Part shown: in pieces, positions 27,601 to 42,600 of the stretch
Numbering within the stretch: the stretch's first letter is position 1
Layout of the letters: each line of letters begins with the position of its first letter
Source of the DNA: Mimachlamys varia
Taxonomy: Eukaryota > Mollusca > Bivalvia > Pectinida > Pectinidae
Length of the DNA stretch: 64,000 nt
Assembly: GCA_947623455.1 (NCBI GenBank)
Contig: OX392536.1
Location: 11,527,282 to 11,591,281, forward strand
Reading direction: 5' to 3'
Position numbers and translations under genes: made by a program
Notes under the pieces: model-generated
The model's input: the letters and a program-made list of their open reading frames with translations, nothing else
Database searches by the model: none
Told to the model about the DNA's origin: nothing

Positions 27601-30600
27601 CTAGGTAGATACACATGGGGTCTAGGTAGTAACACATGGGGTCTAGGTAGATACACATGGGGTCTAGGTAGTAACACATGGGGTATAGGTAGATACACAT
27701 GGGATCTAGGTAGTAACACATGGGGTCTAGGTAGTAACACATGGGGTCTAGGTAGATACACATGGGGTCTAGGTAGATACACATGGGGTCTAGGTAGTAA
27801 CACATGGGGTCTAGGTAGTAACACATGGGATCTAGGTAGATACACATGGGATCTAGGTAGATACACATGGGATCTAGGTAGTAACACATGGGGTCTAGGT
27901 AGTAACACATGGGGTCTAGGTAGTAACACATGGGATCTAGGTAGATACACATGGGGTCTAGGTAGATACACATGGGGTCTAGGTAGATACACATGGGGTC
28001 TAGGTAGTAACACATGGGGTCTAGGTAGATACACATGGGGTCTAGGTAGATACACATGGGATCTAGGTAGATACACATGGGGTCTAGGTAGTAACACATG
28101 GGGTCTAGGTAGTAACACATGGGGTCTAGGTAGTAACACATGGGGTCTAGGTAGTAACACATGGGGTCTAGGTAGATACACATGGGGTCTAGGTAGATAC
28201 ACATGGGGTCTAGGTAGATACACATGGGGTCTAGGTAGATACACATGGGGTCTAGGTAGTAACACATGAGGTCTAGGTAGTAACACATGGGGTCTAGGTA
28301 GATACACATGGGGTCTAGGTAGTAACACATGGGGTCTAGGTAGTAACAGATGGGGTCTAGGTAGTAACACATGGGGTCTAGGTAGTAACACATGGGGTCT
28401 AGGTAGATACACATGGGGTCTAGGTAGTAACACATGGGGTCTAGGTAGTAACACATGGGGTCTAGGTAGTAACACATGGGATCTAGGTAGATACACATGG
28501 GGTCTAGGTAGATACACATGGGGTCTAGGTAGATACACATGGGGTCTAGGTAGATACACATGGGTCTAGGTAGATACACATGGGGTCTAGGTAGTAACAC
28601 ATGGGGTCTAGGTAGTAACACATGGGATCTAGGTAGATACACATGGGGTCTAGGTAGATACACATGGGGTCTAGGTAGATACACATGGGGTCTAGGTAGA
28701 TACACATGGGGTCTAGGTAGATACACATGGGGTCTAGGTAGTTACACATGGGGTCTAGGTAGATACACATGGGATCTAGGTAGATACACATGGGGTCTAG
28801 GTAGATACACATGGGGTCTAGGTAGATACACATGGGGTCTAGGTAGTAACACATGGGGTCTAGGTAGTTACACATGGGGTCTAGGTAGTAACACATGGGG
28901 TCTAGGTAGATACACATGGGATCTAGGTAGATACACATGGGGTCTAGGTAGATACACATGGGGTCTAGGTAGATACACATGGGGTCTAGGTAGTAACACA
29001 TGGGGTCTATGTAGATACACATGGGATCTAGGTAGATACACATGGGGTCTAGGTAGATACACATGGGGTCTAGGTAGATACACATGGGGTCTAGGTAGAT
29101 ACACATGGGGTCTAGGTAGTAACATATGGGGTCTAGGTAGATACACATGGGATCTAGGTAGATACACATGGGGTCTAGGTAGTTACACATGGGGTCTAGG
29201 CAGTAACACATGGGGTCTAGGTAGATACACATGGGGTCTAGGTAGATACACATGGGGTCTAGGTAGTAACACATGGGGTCTAGGTAGTTACACATGGGGT
29301 CTAGGTAGTAACACATGGGGTCTAGGTAGATACACATGGGGTCTAGGTAGATACACATGGGGTCTAGGTAGTAACATATGGGGTCTAGGTAGTAACACAT
29401 GGGGTCTAGGTAGATACACATGGGGTCTAGGTAGATACACATGGGGTCTAGGTAGTAACACATGGGGTCTTGGTAGATACACATGGGGTCTAGGTAGTAA
29501 CACATGGGGTCTAGGTAGATACACATGGGATCTAGGTAGTAACACATGGGGTATAGGTAGATACACATGGGATCTAGGTAGTAACACATGGGGTCTAGGT
29601 AGTAACACATGGGGTCTAGGTAGATACACATGGGATCTAGGTAGATACACATGGGGTCTAGGTAGATACACATGGGGTCTAGGTAGATACACATGGGATC
29701 TAGGTAGATACACATGGGGTCTAGGTAGTTACACATGGGGTCTAGGTAGATACACATGGGATCTAGGTAGATACACATGGGATCTAGGTAGATACACATG
29801 GGATCTAGGTAGATACACATGGGGTCTAGGTAGATACACATGGGGTCTAGGTAGTAACACATGGGGTCTAGGTAGATACACATGGGATCTAGGTAGTAAC
29901 ACATGGGGTCTAGGTAGTTACACATGGGGTCTAGGTAGATACACATGGGGTCTAGGTAGTAACACATGGGGTCTAGGTAGATACACATGGGATCTAGGTA
30001 GATACACATGGGGTCTAGGTAGTAACACATGGGGTCTAGGTAGTAACACATGGGGTCTAGGTAGTAACACATGGGGTCTAGGTAGTAACACATGGGGTCT
30101 AGGTAGATACACATGGGGTCTAGGTAGATACACATGGGGTCTAGGTAGATACACATGGGGTCTAGGTAGATACACATGGGGTCTAGGTAGTAACACATGG
30201 GGTCTAGGTAGTAACACATGGGGTCTAGGTAGATACACATGGGGTCTAGGTAGTAACACATGGGGTCTAGGTAGTAACACATGGGGTCTAGGTAGTAACA
30301 CATGGGGTCTAGGTAGATACACATGGGATCTAGGTAGATACACATGGGGTCTAGGTAGATACACATGGGGTCTAGGTAGATACACATGGGGTCTAGGTAG
30401 ATACACATGGGGTCTAGGTAGATACACATGGGGTCTAGGTAGTTACACATGGGGTCTAGGTAGATACACATGGGATTTAGGTAGATACACATGGGATCTA
30501 GGTAGTTACACATGGGGTCTAGGTAGTAACACATGGGGTCTAGGTAGATACACATGGGGTCTAGGTAGATACACATGGGGTCTAGGTAGATACACATGGG

Positions 30601-33600
30601 ATCTAGGTAGATACACATGGGGTCTAGGTAGATACACATGGGGTCTAGGTAGATACACATGGGGTCTAGGTAGATACACATGGGGTCTAGGTAGATACAC
30701 ATGGGGTCTAGGTAGATACACATGGGGTTTATGTAGATACACATGGGATCTAGGTAGATACACATGGGGTCTAGGTAGTTACACATGGGGTCTAGGTAGT
30801 TACACATGGGGTCTAGGTAGATACACATGGGGTCTAGGTAGATACACATGGGGTCTAGGTAGATACACATGGGGTCTAGGTAGATACACATGGGGTCTAG
30901 GTAGATACACATGGGGTCTAGGTAGATACACAGGGATCTAGGTAGATACACATGGGGTGTAGGTAGATACACATGGGGTCTAGGTAGATACACATGGGGT
31001 CTAGGTAGATACACATGGGGTATAGGTAGATACACATGGGGTCTAGGTAGATACACATGGGGTCTAGGTAGATACAAATGGGGTCTAGGTAGATACACAT
31101 GGGGTCTAGGTAGTAACACATGGGGTCTAGGTAGTTACACATGGGGTCTAGGTAGATACACATGGGGTCTAGGTAGTTACACATGGGGTCTAGGTAGATA
31201 CATATGGGGTCTAGGTAGTTACACATGGGGTCTAGGTAGATACACATGGGGTCTAGGTAGTTACACATGGGGTCTAGGTAGATACACATGGGGTCTAGGT
31301 AGTAACACATGGGGTCTAGGTAGTTACACATGGGGTCTAGGTAGATACACATGGGGTCTAGGTAGTAACACATGGGGTATAGGTAGATACACATGGGGTC
31401 TAGGTAGTTACACATGGGGTCTAAGTAGTAACACATGGGGTCTAGGTAGATACACATGGGGTCTAGGTAGTAACACATGGGGTCTAGGTAGATACACATG
31501 GGGTCTAGGTATATACACATGGGGTCTAGGTAGATACACATGGGGTCTAGGTAGATACACATGGGGTCTAGGTAGATACACATGGGGTCTAGGTAGATAC
31601 ACATGGGGTCTAGGTAGATACACAGGGATCTAGGTAGATACACATGGGGTGTAGGTAGATACACATGGGGTCTAGGTAGATACACATGGGGTCTAGGTAG
31701 ATACACATGGGGTATAGGTAGATACACATGGGGTCTAGGTAGATACACATGGGGTCTAGGTAGATACACATGGGGTCTAGGTAGATACACATGGGGTCTA
31801 GGTAGTAACACATGGGGTCTAGGTAGTTACACATGGGGTCTAGGTAGATACACATGGGGTCTAGGTAGTTACACATGGGGTCTAGGTAGATACACATGGG
31901 GTCTAGGTAGTTACACATGGGGTCTAGGTAGATACACATGGGGTCTAGGTAGTTACACATGGGGTCTAGGTAGATACACATGGGGTCTAGGTAGTAACAC
32001 ATGGGGTCTAGGTAGTTACACATGGGGTCTAGGTAGATACACATGGGGTCTAGGTAGTAACACATGGGGTATAGGTAGATACACATGGGGTCTAGGTAGT
32101 TACACATGGGGTCTAAGTAGTAACACATGGGGTCTAGGTAGATACACATGGGGTCTAGGTAGTAACACATGGGGTCTAGGTAGATACACATGGGGTCTAG
32201 GTAGATACACATGGGGTCTAGGTAGATACACATGGGGTCTAGGTAGTAACACATGGGATCTAGGTAGTAACACATGGGGTCTAGGTAGTAACACATGGGG
32301 TCTAGGTAGTAACACATGGGGTCTAGGTAGTAACACATGGGGTCTAGGTAGATACACATGGGGTCTAGGTAGTAACACATGGGGTCTAGGTAGATACACA
32401 TGGGGTCTAGGTAGTAACACATGGGGTCTAGGTAGTTACACATGGGGTCTAGGTAGTAACACATGGGGTCTAGGTAGTAACACATGGGGTCTAGGTAGTT
32501 ACATATAGGGTCTAGGTAGATACACATGGGATCTAGGTAGATACACATGGGGTCTAGGTAGTTACACATGGGGTCTAGGTAGTAACACATGGGGTCTAGG
32601 TAGTTACACATGGGGTCTAGGTAGTTACACATGGGGTCTAGGTAGATACACATGGGATCTAGGTAGTAACACATGGGGTCTAGGTAGATACACATGGGGT
32701 CTAGGTAGATACACATGGGATCTAGGTAGATACACATGGGGTCTAGGTAGATACACATGGGGTCTAGGTAGATACACATGGGGTCTAGGTAGATACACAT
32801 GGGGTTTATGTAGATACACATGGGATCTAGGTAGATACACATGGGGTCTAGGTAGTTACACATGGGGTCTAGGTAGATACACATGGGGTCTAGGTAGATA
32901 CACATGGGGTCTAGGTAGATACACATGGGGTCTAGGTAGATACACATGGGGTCTAGGTAGATACACATGGGGTCTAGGTAGATACACAGGGATCTAGGTA
33001 GATACACATGGGGTCTAGGTAGATACACATGGGGTCTAGGTAGATACACATGGGGTCTAGGTAGATACACATGGGGTATAGGTAGATACACATGGGGTCT
33101 AGGTAGATACACATGGGATCTAGGTAGTAACACATGGGGTCTAGGTAGTTACACATGGGGTCTAGGTAGATACACATGGGGTCTAGGTAGTAACACATGG
33201 GGTCTAGGTAGTTACACATGGGGTCTAGGTAGATACACATGGGGTCTAGGTAGTTACACATGGGGTCTAGGTAGATACACATGGGGTCTAGGTAGATACA
33301 CATGGGGTCTAGGTAGTTACACATGGGGTCTAGGTAGATACACATGGGGTCTAGGTAGTTACACATGGGGTCTAGGTAGATACACATGGGGTCTAGGTAG
33401 ATACACATGGGGTCTAGGTAGAACACATGGGGTCTAGGTAGATACACATGGGGTCTAGGTAGTAACACATGGGGTCTAGGTAGTAACACATGGGGTATAG
33501 GTAGATACACATGGGGTCTAGGTAGTTACACATGGGGTCTAGGTAGATACACATGGGGTCTAGGTAGATACATATGGGGTCTAGGTAGTAACACATGGGG

Positions 33601-36600
33601 TCTAGGTAGATACACATGGGGTCTAGGTAGATACACATGGGGTCTAGGTAGTAACACATGGGGTCTAGGTAGATACACATGGGGTCTAGGTAGATACACA
33701 TGGGGTCTAGGTAGTAACACATGGGGTCTAGGTAGATACACATGGGGTCTAGGTAGTAACACATGGGGTCTAGGTAGTAACACATGGGGTCTAGGTAGAT
33801 ACACATGGGGTCTAGGTAGTAACACATGGGGTCTAGGTAGATACACATGGGGTCTAGGTAGTAACACATGGGGTCTAGGTAGTAACACATGGGGTCTAGG
33901 TAGATACACATGGGGTCTAGGTAGTAACACATGGGGTCTAGGTAGTAACACATGGGGTCTAGGTAGATACACATGGGGTCTAGGTAGTAACACATGGGGT
34001 CTAGGTAGTAACACATGGGGTCTAGGTAGATACACATGGGGTCTAGGTAGATACACATGGGGTCTAGGTAGATACACATGGGGTCTAGGTAGATACACAT
34101 GGGGTCTAAGTAGTAACACATGGGGTCTAGGTAGTAACATATGGGGTCTAGGTAGATACACATGGGGTCTAGGTAGATACACATGGGGTCTAGGTAAATA
34201 CACATGGGGTCTAGGTAGTAACACATGGGGTCTAGGTAGATACACATGGGGTCTAGGTAGTAACACATGGGGTCTAGGTAGTAACACATGGGGTCTAGGT
34301 AGATACACATGGGGTCTAGGTAGTAACACATGGGGTCTAGGTAGATACACATGGGGTCTAGGTAGTAACACAAGGGGTCTAGGTAGATACACATGGGGTC
34401 TAGGTAGTAACACAAGGGGTCTAGGTAGATACACATGGGGTCTAGGTAGTAACACATGTGGTCTAGGTAGTAACACATGGGGTCTAGGTAGATACACATG
34501 GGGTCTAGGTAGTAACACAAGGGGTCTAGGTAGATACACATGGGGTCTAGGTAGATACACATGGGGTCTAGGTAGTAACACAAGGGGTCTAGGTAGATAC
34601 ACATGGGGTCTAGGTAGTAACACATGGGGTCTAGGTAGTAACACATGGGGTCTAGGTAGATACACATGGGGTCTAGGTAGTAACACATGGGGTCTAGGTA
34701 GATACACATGGGGTCTAGGTAGTAACACATGGGGTCTAGGTAGTAACACATGGGGTCTAGGTAGATACACATAGGGTCTAGGTAGTAACACATGGGGTCT
34801 AGGTAGTAACACATGGGGTCTAGGTAGATACACATGGGGTCTAGGTAGATACACATGGGGTCTAGGTAGATACACATGGGGTCTAGGTAGATACACATGG
34901 GGTCTAAGTAGTAACACATGGGGTCTAGGTAGTAACATATGGGGTCTAGGTAGATACACATGGGGTCTAGGTAGATACACATGGGGTCTAGGTAAATACA
35001 CATGGGGTCTAGGTAGTAACACATGGGGTCTAGGTAGATACACATGGGGTCTAGGTAGTAACACATGGGGTCTAGGTAGTAACACATGGGGTCTAGGTAG
35101 ATACACATGGGGTCTAGGTAGTAACACATGGGGTCTAGGTAGTAACACAAGGGGTCTAGGTAGATACACATGGGGTCTAGGTAGATACACATGGGGTCTA
35201 GGTAGTAACACAAGGGGTCTAGGTAGATACACATGGGGTCTAGATAGTAACACAAGGGGTCTAGGTAGATACACATGGGGTATAGGTAGTAACACAAGGG
35301 GTCTAGGTAGATACACATGGGGTCTAGGTAGATACACATGGGGTCTAGGTAGATACACATGGGGTCTAAGTAGTAACACATGGGGTCTAGGTAGTAACAT
35401 ATGGGGTCTAGGTAGATACACATGGGGTCTAGGTAGATACACATGGGGTCTAGGTAAATACACATGGGGTCTAGGTAGTAACACATGGGGTCTAGGTAGA
35501 TACACATGGGGTCTAGGTAGTAACACATGGGGTCTAGGCAGTAACACATGGGGTCTAGGTAGATACACATGGGGTCTAGGTAGTAACACAAGGGGTCTAG
35601 GTAGATACACATGGGGTCTAGGTAGATACACATGGGGTCTAGGTAGTAACACAAGGGGTCTAGGTAGATACACATGGGGTCTAGGTAGTAACACATGTGG
35701 TCTAGGTAGTAACACATGGGGTCTAGGTAGATACACATGGGGTCTAGGTAGTAACACAAGGGGTCTAGGTAGATACACATGGGGTCTAGGTAGATACACA
35801 TGGGGTCTAGGTAGTAACACAAGGGGTCTAGGTAGATACACATGGGGTCTAGGTAGTAACACATGGGGTCTAGGTAGTAACACATGGGGTCTAGGTAGAT
35901 ACACATGGGGTCTAGGTAGTAACACATGGGGTCTAGGTAGATACACATGGGGTCTAGGTAGTAACACATGGGGTCTAGGTAGTAACACATGGGGTCTAGG
36001 TAGATACACATGGGGTCTAGGTAGATACACATGGGGTCTAGGTAGTAACACATGGGGTCTAGGTAGTAACACATGGGGTCTAGGTAGATACACATGGGGT
36101 CTAGGTAGATACACATGGGGTCTAGGTAGTAACACATGGGGTCTAGGTAGATACACATGGGGTCTAGGTAGTTACACATGGGGTCTAGGTAGATACACAT
36201 GGGGTCTAGGTAGTAACACATGGGGTCTAGGTAGATACACTGGGGTCTAGGTAGTAACACATGGGGTCTAGGTAGATACACATGGGGTCTAGGTAGATAC
36301 ACATGGGGTCTAGGTAGTAACATATAGGGTCTAGGTAGTTACACATGGGGTCTAGGTAGATACACATGGGGTCTTGGTAGTAACACATGGGGTCTAGGTA
36401 GATACACATGGGGTCTAGGTAGATACACATGGGGTCTAGGTAGTAACATATGGGGTCTAGGTAGATACACATGGGGTCTAGGTAGATACACATGGGGTCT
36501 AGGTAAATACACATGGGGTCTAGGTAGTAACACATGGGGTCTAGGTAGATACACATGGGGTCTAGGTAGATACACATGGGGTCTAGGTAGATACACATGG

Positions 36601-39600
36601 GGTCTAGGTAGTAACACATGGGGTCTAGGTAGATACACATGGGGTCTAGGTAGTAACACATGGGGTCTAGGTAGATACACATGGGGTCTAGGTAGATACA
36701 TATGGGGTCTAGGTAGATACACATGGGGTCTAGGTAGATACACATGGGGTCTAGGTAGTAACACATGGGGTCTAGGTAGTAACACATGGGGTCTAGGTAG
36801 ATACACATGGGGTCTAGGTAGTTACACATGGGGTCTAGGTAGTAACACATGGGGTATAGGTAGATACACATGGGGTCTAGGTAGTTACACATGGGGTCTA
36901 GATAGATACACATGGGGTCTAGGTAGATACACATGGGGTCTAGGTAGTTACACATGGGGTCTAGGTAGATACACATGGGGTCTAGGTAGATACACATGGG
37001 GTCTAGGTAGATACACATGGGGTCTAAGTAGTAACACATGGGGTCTAAGTAGTAACACATGGGGTCTAGGTAGTAACACATGGGGTCTAGGTAGTAACAC
37101 ATGGGGTCTAAGTAGTAACACATGGGGTCTAGGTAGTAACACATGGGGTCTAAGTAGTAACACACGGGGTCTAGGTAGTAACACATGGGGTCTAAGTAGT
37201 AACACATGGGGTCTAAGTAGTAACACATGGGGTCTAAGTAGTAACACATGGGGTCTAAGTAGTAACACATGGGGTCTAGGTAGTAACACATGGGGTCTAG
37301 GTAGTAACACATGGGGTCTAAGTAGTAACACATGGGGTCTAAGTAGTAACACATGGGGTCTAGGTAGTAACACATGGGGTCTAGGTAGTAACACATGGGG
37401 TCTAAGTAGTAACACATGGGGTCTAGGTAGTAACACATGGGGTCTAGGTAGATACACATGGGATCTAAGTAGATACACATTGGGTCTAGGTAGATACACA
37501 TGGGGTCTAGGTAGATACATGTGGGTCTAGGTAGTAACACATGGGGTCTAGGTAGTAACACATGGGGTCTAAGTAGTAACACATGGGGTCTAGGTAGATA
37601 CACATGGGATCTAGGTAGATACACATGGGGTCTAGGTAGATACACATGGGGTCTAGGTAGATACACATGGGGTCTAGGTAGATACACATGGGGTCTAGGT
37701 AGTAACACATGGGGTCTAGGTAGATACACATGGGGTCTAAGTAGATACACATGGGGTCTAGGTAGATACATGTGGGGTCTAGGTAGATACACATGGGGTC
37801 TAGGTAGTAACATATGGGGTCTAGGTAGTAACACATGGGGTCTAGGTAGATACACATGGGGTCTAGGTAGTAACACATGGGGTCTAGGTAGATACACATG
37901 GGGTCTAGGTAGTTACACATGGGGTCTAGGTAGTTACACATGGGGTCTAAGTAGTAACACATGGGGTCTAGGTAGTAACACATGGGGTCTAGGTAGATAC
38001 ACATGGGATCTAGGTAGATACACATGGGGTCTAGGTAGATACACATGGGGTCTAGGTAGTAACACATGGGGTCTAGGTAGTAACACATGGGGTCTAGGTA
38101 GATACACATGGGGTCTAAGTAGTAACACATGGGGTCTAGGTAGATACACATGGGGTCTAGGTAGATACACATGGGGTCTAGGTAGATACACATGGGGTCT
38201 AGGTAGATACACATGGGGTCTAGGTAGATACACATGGGGTCTAGGTAGTAACATATAGGGTCTAGGTAGTTACACATGGGGTCTAGGTAGATACACATGG
38301 GGTCTAGGTAGTAACACATGGGGTCTAGGTAGATACACATGGGGTCTAGGTAGATACACATGGGGTCTAGGTAGTAACATATGGGGTCTAGGTAGATACA
38401 CATGGGGTCTAGGTAGATACACATGGGGTCTAGGTAAATACACATGGGGTCTAGGTAGTAACACATGGGGTCTAGGTAGATACACATGGGGTCTAGGTAG
38501 ATACATATGGGGTCTAGGTAGATACACATGGGGTCTAGGTAGATACACATGGGGTCTAGGTAGATACACATGGGGTCTAGGTAGTAACACATGGGGTCTA
38601 GGTAGATACACATGGGGTCTAGGTAGTAACACATGGGGTCTAGGTAGATACACATGGGGTCTAGGTAGATACATATGGGGTCTAGGTAGATACACATGGG
38701 GTCTAGGTAGATACACATGGGGTCTAGGTAGTAACACATGGGGTCTAGGTAGTAACACATGGGGTCTAGGTAGATACACATGGGGTCTAGGTAGTTACAC
38801 ATGGGGTCTAGGTAGTAACACATGGGGTATAGGTAGATACACATGGGGTCTAGGTAGTTACACATGGGGTCTAGATAGATACACATGGGGTCTAGGTAGA
38901 TACACATGGGGTCTAGGTAGTTACACATGGGGTCTAGGTAGATACACATGGGGTCTAGGTAGATACACATGGGGTCTAGGTAGATACACATGGGGTCTAA
39001 GTAGTAACACATGGGGTCTAAGTAGTAACACATGGGGTCTAGGTAGTAACACATGGGGTCTAGGTAGTAACACATGGGGTCTAAGTAGTAACACATGGGG
39101 TCTAGGTAGTAACACATGGGGTCTAAGTAGTAACACACGGGGTCTAGGTAGTAACACATGGGGTCTAAGTAGTAACACATGGGGTCTAAGTAGTAACACA
39201 TGGGGTCTAAGTAGTAACACATGGGGTCTAAGTAGTAACACATGGGGTCTAGGTAGTAACACATGGGGTCTAGGTAGTAACACATGGGGTCTAAGTAGTA
39301 ACACATGGGGTCTAAGTAGTAACACATGGGGTCTAGGTAGTAACACATGGGGTCTAGGTAGTAACACATGGGGTCTAAGTAGTAACACATGGGGTCTAGG
39401 TAGTAACACATGGGGTCTAGGTAGATACACATGGGATTTAAGTAGATACACATTGGGTCTAGGTAGATACACATGGGGTCTAGGTAGATACATGTGGGTC
39501 TAGGTAGTAACACATGGGGTCTAGGTAGTAACACATGGGGTCTAAGTAGTAACACATGGGGTCTAGGTAGATACACATGGGATCTAGGCAGTTACACATG

Positions 39601-42600
39601 GGGTCTAGGTAGATACACATGGGGTCTAGGTAGATACACATGGGGTCTAGGTAGATACACATGGGGTCTAGGTAGTAACACATGGGGTCTAGGTAGATAC
39701 ACATGGGGTCTAAGTAGATACACATGGGGTCTAGGTAGATACATGTGGGGTCTAGGTAGATACACATGGGGTCTAGGTAGTAACATATGGGGTCTAGGTA
39801 GTAACACATGGGGTCTAGGTAGATACACATGGGGTCTAGGTAGTAACACATGGGGTCTAGGTAGATACACATGGGGTCTAGGTAGTTACACATGGGGTCT
39901 AGGTAGTTACACATGGGGTCTAAGTAGTAACACATGGGGTCTAGGTAGTAACACATGGGGTCTAGGTAGATACACATGGGATCTAGGTAGATACACATGG
40001 GGTCTAGGTAGATACACATGGGGTCTAGGTAGTAACACATGGGGTCTAGGTAGTAACACATGGGGTCTAGGTAGATACACATGGGGTCTAAGTAGTAACA
40101 CATGGGGTCTAGGTAGATACACATGGGGTCTAGGTAGATACACATGGGGTCTAGGTAGATACACATGGGGTCTAGGTAGATACACATGGGGTCTAGGTAG
40201 TAACACATGGGGTCTAGGTAGATACACATGGGGTCTAGGTAGTTACACATGGGGTCTAGGTAGTTACACATGGGGTCTAAGTAGTAACACATGGGGTCTA
40301 GGTAGTAACACATGGGGTCTAGGTAGTAACACATGGGGTCTAAGTAGTAACACATGGGGTCTAAGTAGTAACACATGGGGTCTAGGTAGTAACATATGGG
40401 GTCTAGGTAGTTACACATGGGGTCTAAGTAGTAACACATGGGGTCTAAGTAGTAACACATGGGGTCTAGGTAGTAACACATGGGGTCTAGGTAGATACAC
40501 ATGGGGTCTAGGTAGTAACACATGGGGTCTAAGTAGTAACACATGGGGTCTAAGTAGTAACACATGGGGTCTAGGTAGATACACATGGGGTCTAGGTAGA
40601 TACACATGGGGTCTAGGTAGTAACACATGGGGTCTAGGTAGTTACACATGGGGTCTAGGTTGATACACATGGGGTCTAGGTAGATACACATGGGGTCTAG
40701 GTAGTAACATATGGGGTCTAGGTAGATACACATGGGGTCTAGGTAGTAACACATGGGGTCTAGGTAGTTACACATGGGGTCTAGGTAGTAACACATGGGG
40801 TCTAGGTAGATACACATGGGGTCTAGGTAGTAACACATGGGGTCTAGGCAGATACACTTGGGGTCTAGGTAGATACACATGGGGTCTAGGTAGTAACATA
40901 TGGGATCTAGGTAGATACACATGGGGTCTAGGTAGTAACATATGGGATCTAGGTAGATACACATGGGGTCTAGGTAGATACACATGGGGTCTAGGTAGTA
41001 ACATATGGGGTCTAGGTAGATACACATGGGGTCTAGGTAGATACACATGGGGTCTAGGTAGATACACATGGGGTCTAGGTAGATACACATGGGATCTAGG
41101 TAGTTACACATGGGGTCTAGGTAGTAACACATGGGGTCTAGGTAGATACACATGGGGTCTAGGTAGATACACATGGGGTCTAGGTAGATACACATGGGGT
41201 CTAGGTAGTAACACATGGGGTCTAGGTAGTAACACATGGGGTCTAGGTAGTTACACATGGGGTCTAGGTAGTAACACATGGGGTCTAGGTAGTTACACAT
41301 GGGGTCTAGGTAGTAACATATAGGGTCTAGGTAGTTACATATTGGTAGTAAGATGTTGTAACATATAGAACTAGGTAGGCAATAGGAAGAAACGGAAGAG
41401 ATATAAGAAATAAAGGTCTTAGTAGTCTCTAGTCCAATTCTACTATTAATGCTACAATGATTTATTGTCTCTATAAAGATAGTAAATATATAAACTGAAG
41501 CAAAACAAAAATATTGACCAATAAATAAAGCCCAGTTTTATTTGTGTAGTAATTGTTTTAGTCATAACTCCGGAAAAACAATAGAAAACCATTCACTTTA
41601 AATCATTTTGAGAGAAAAACCCAATTATCAAAATAATTTTGAAATGCAGATCAGCTAGTTTTTGCTGTAATTATTTTCAATACTCTGATAACTTACTCCT
41701 CTATAGCCGGCCCAAACAGGAACTCCATGAGTCGGACAAACACGCAGGCCTTTCGGTGCATAAACTCCTCCGTCTCTGTTTTGTCTCCATTGATCACAAT
41801 CAACAGCAAGTCTTCAAACTGTAAAACACACAGCATGCAACTAGAAACTCATTTCAGATGGTCTACCAAACAAGGTTCTAGTTAATATCTGTACTTAAAT
41901 TTAGACATTATTTTGAAAAGAATTATAAATAGATTTATTGAATTTTGTTCGGACAGCCTCTTAAGAATACTGACCTGTTTGAAGACAAAAACGAAGTCGT
42001 TTTCACACGTGATTGACAGGCAGGGGTTCTTTTTGTGGTCGATCAGGAACCATTGTGACATGAACAGTGGAGAAAACAGCTGCATCACAACATTACGGTT
42101 CAGCTTTCCATTGCTGTCCTCCACCTACAGCCAAAATTTGTCAATAACAGAAACTTTCATCATGTCAAATGTCTGCTTTTATCAGTACAATCTAAGATAT
42201 ATACCCTGCATAAATGTGTAACTGTATGAGGTATGCTGTGTGACTGTATGATGTTTGTTGTATAACTGCCCCACATGGGTTTTGAACTTGCACCCCAGAG
42301 TTGGAGGTCTAGTGGTAGAATGTCCGGACACCTTAACCACTCAGCCACTGCGGCCCAGAGGTGGAGGGCTAGTGATAGAATGTCCTGACACCTTTACCAC
42401 TCAGCCACTGCGGCCCAGAGGTGGAGGTCTAGTGGTAGAATGTCCGGACACCTTAACCACTCAGCCACTGCGGCCCAGAGGTGGAGGTCTAGTGGTAGAA
42501 TGTCCGGACACCTTAACCACCCAGCCACTGTGGCCCAGAGGTGGAGTGCTAGTGGTAGAATGTCCGGACACCTTAACCACTCAGCCACTGCGGCCCAGAG

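Noticed and set aside
23086..41300. Minus and plus ORFs of 697, 1093, 918, 857, 793, 969, 876, 689 and 606 codons with repeats such as YLDPMCI or LPRPHV
   Set aside because: They run through the 21-bp array in several frames at once on both strands. A period divisible by three with no stop in the unit explains them, and they lie inside an HPS1 intron.
23066..41343. The 21-bp array as a centromeric or telomeric satellite
   Set aside because: It sits between two correctly phased exons of an otherwise intact gene, with unique flanks on both sides.
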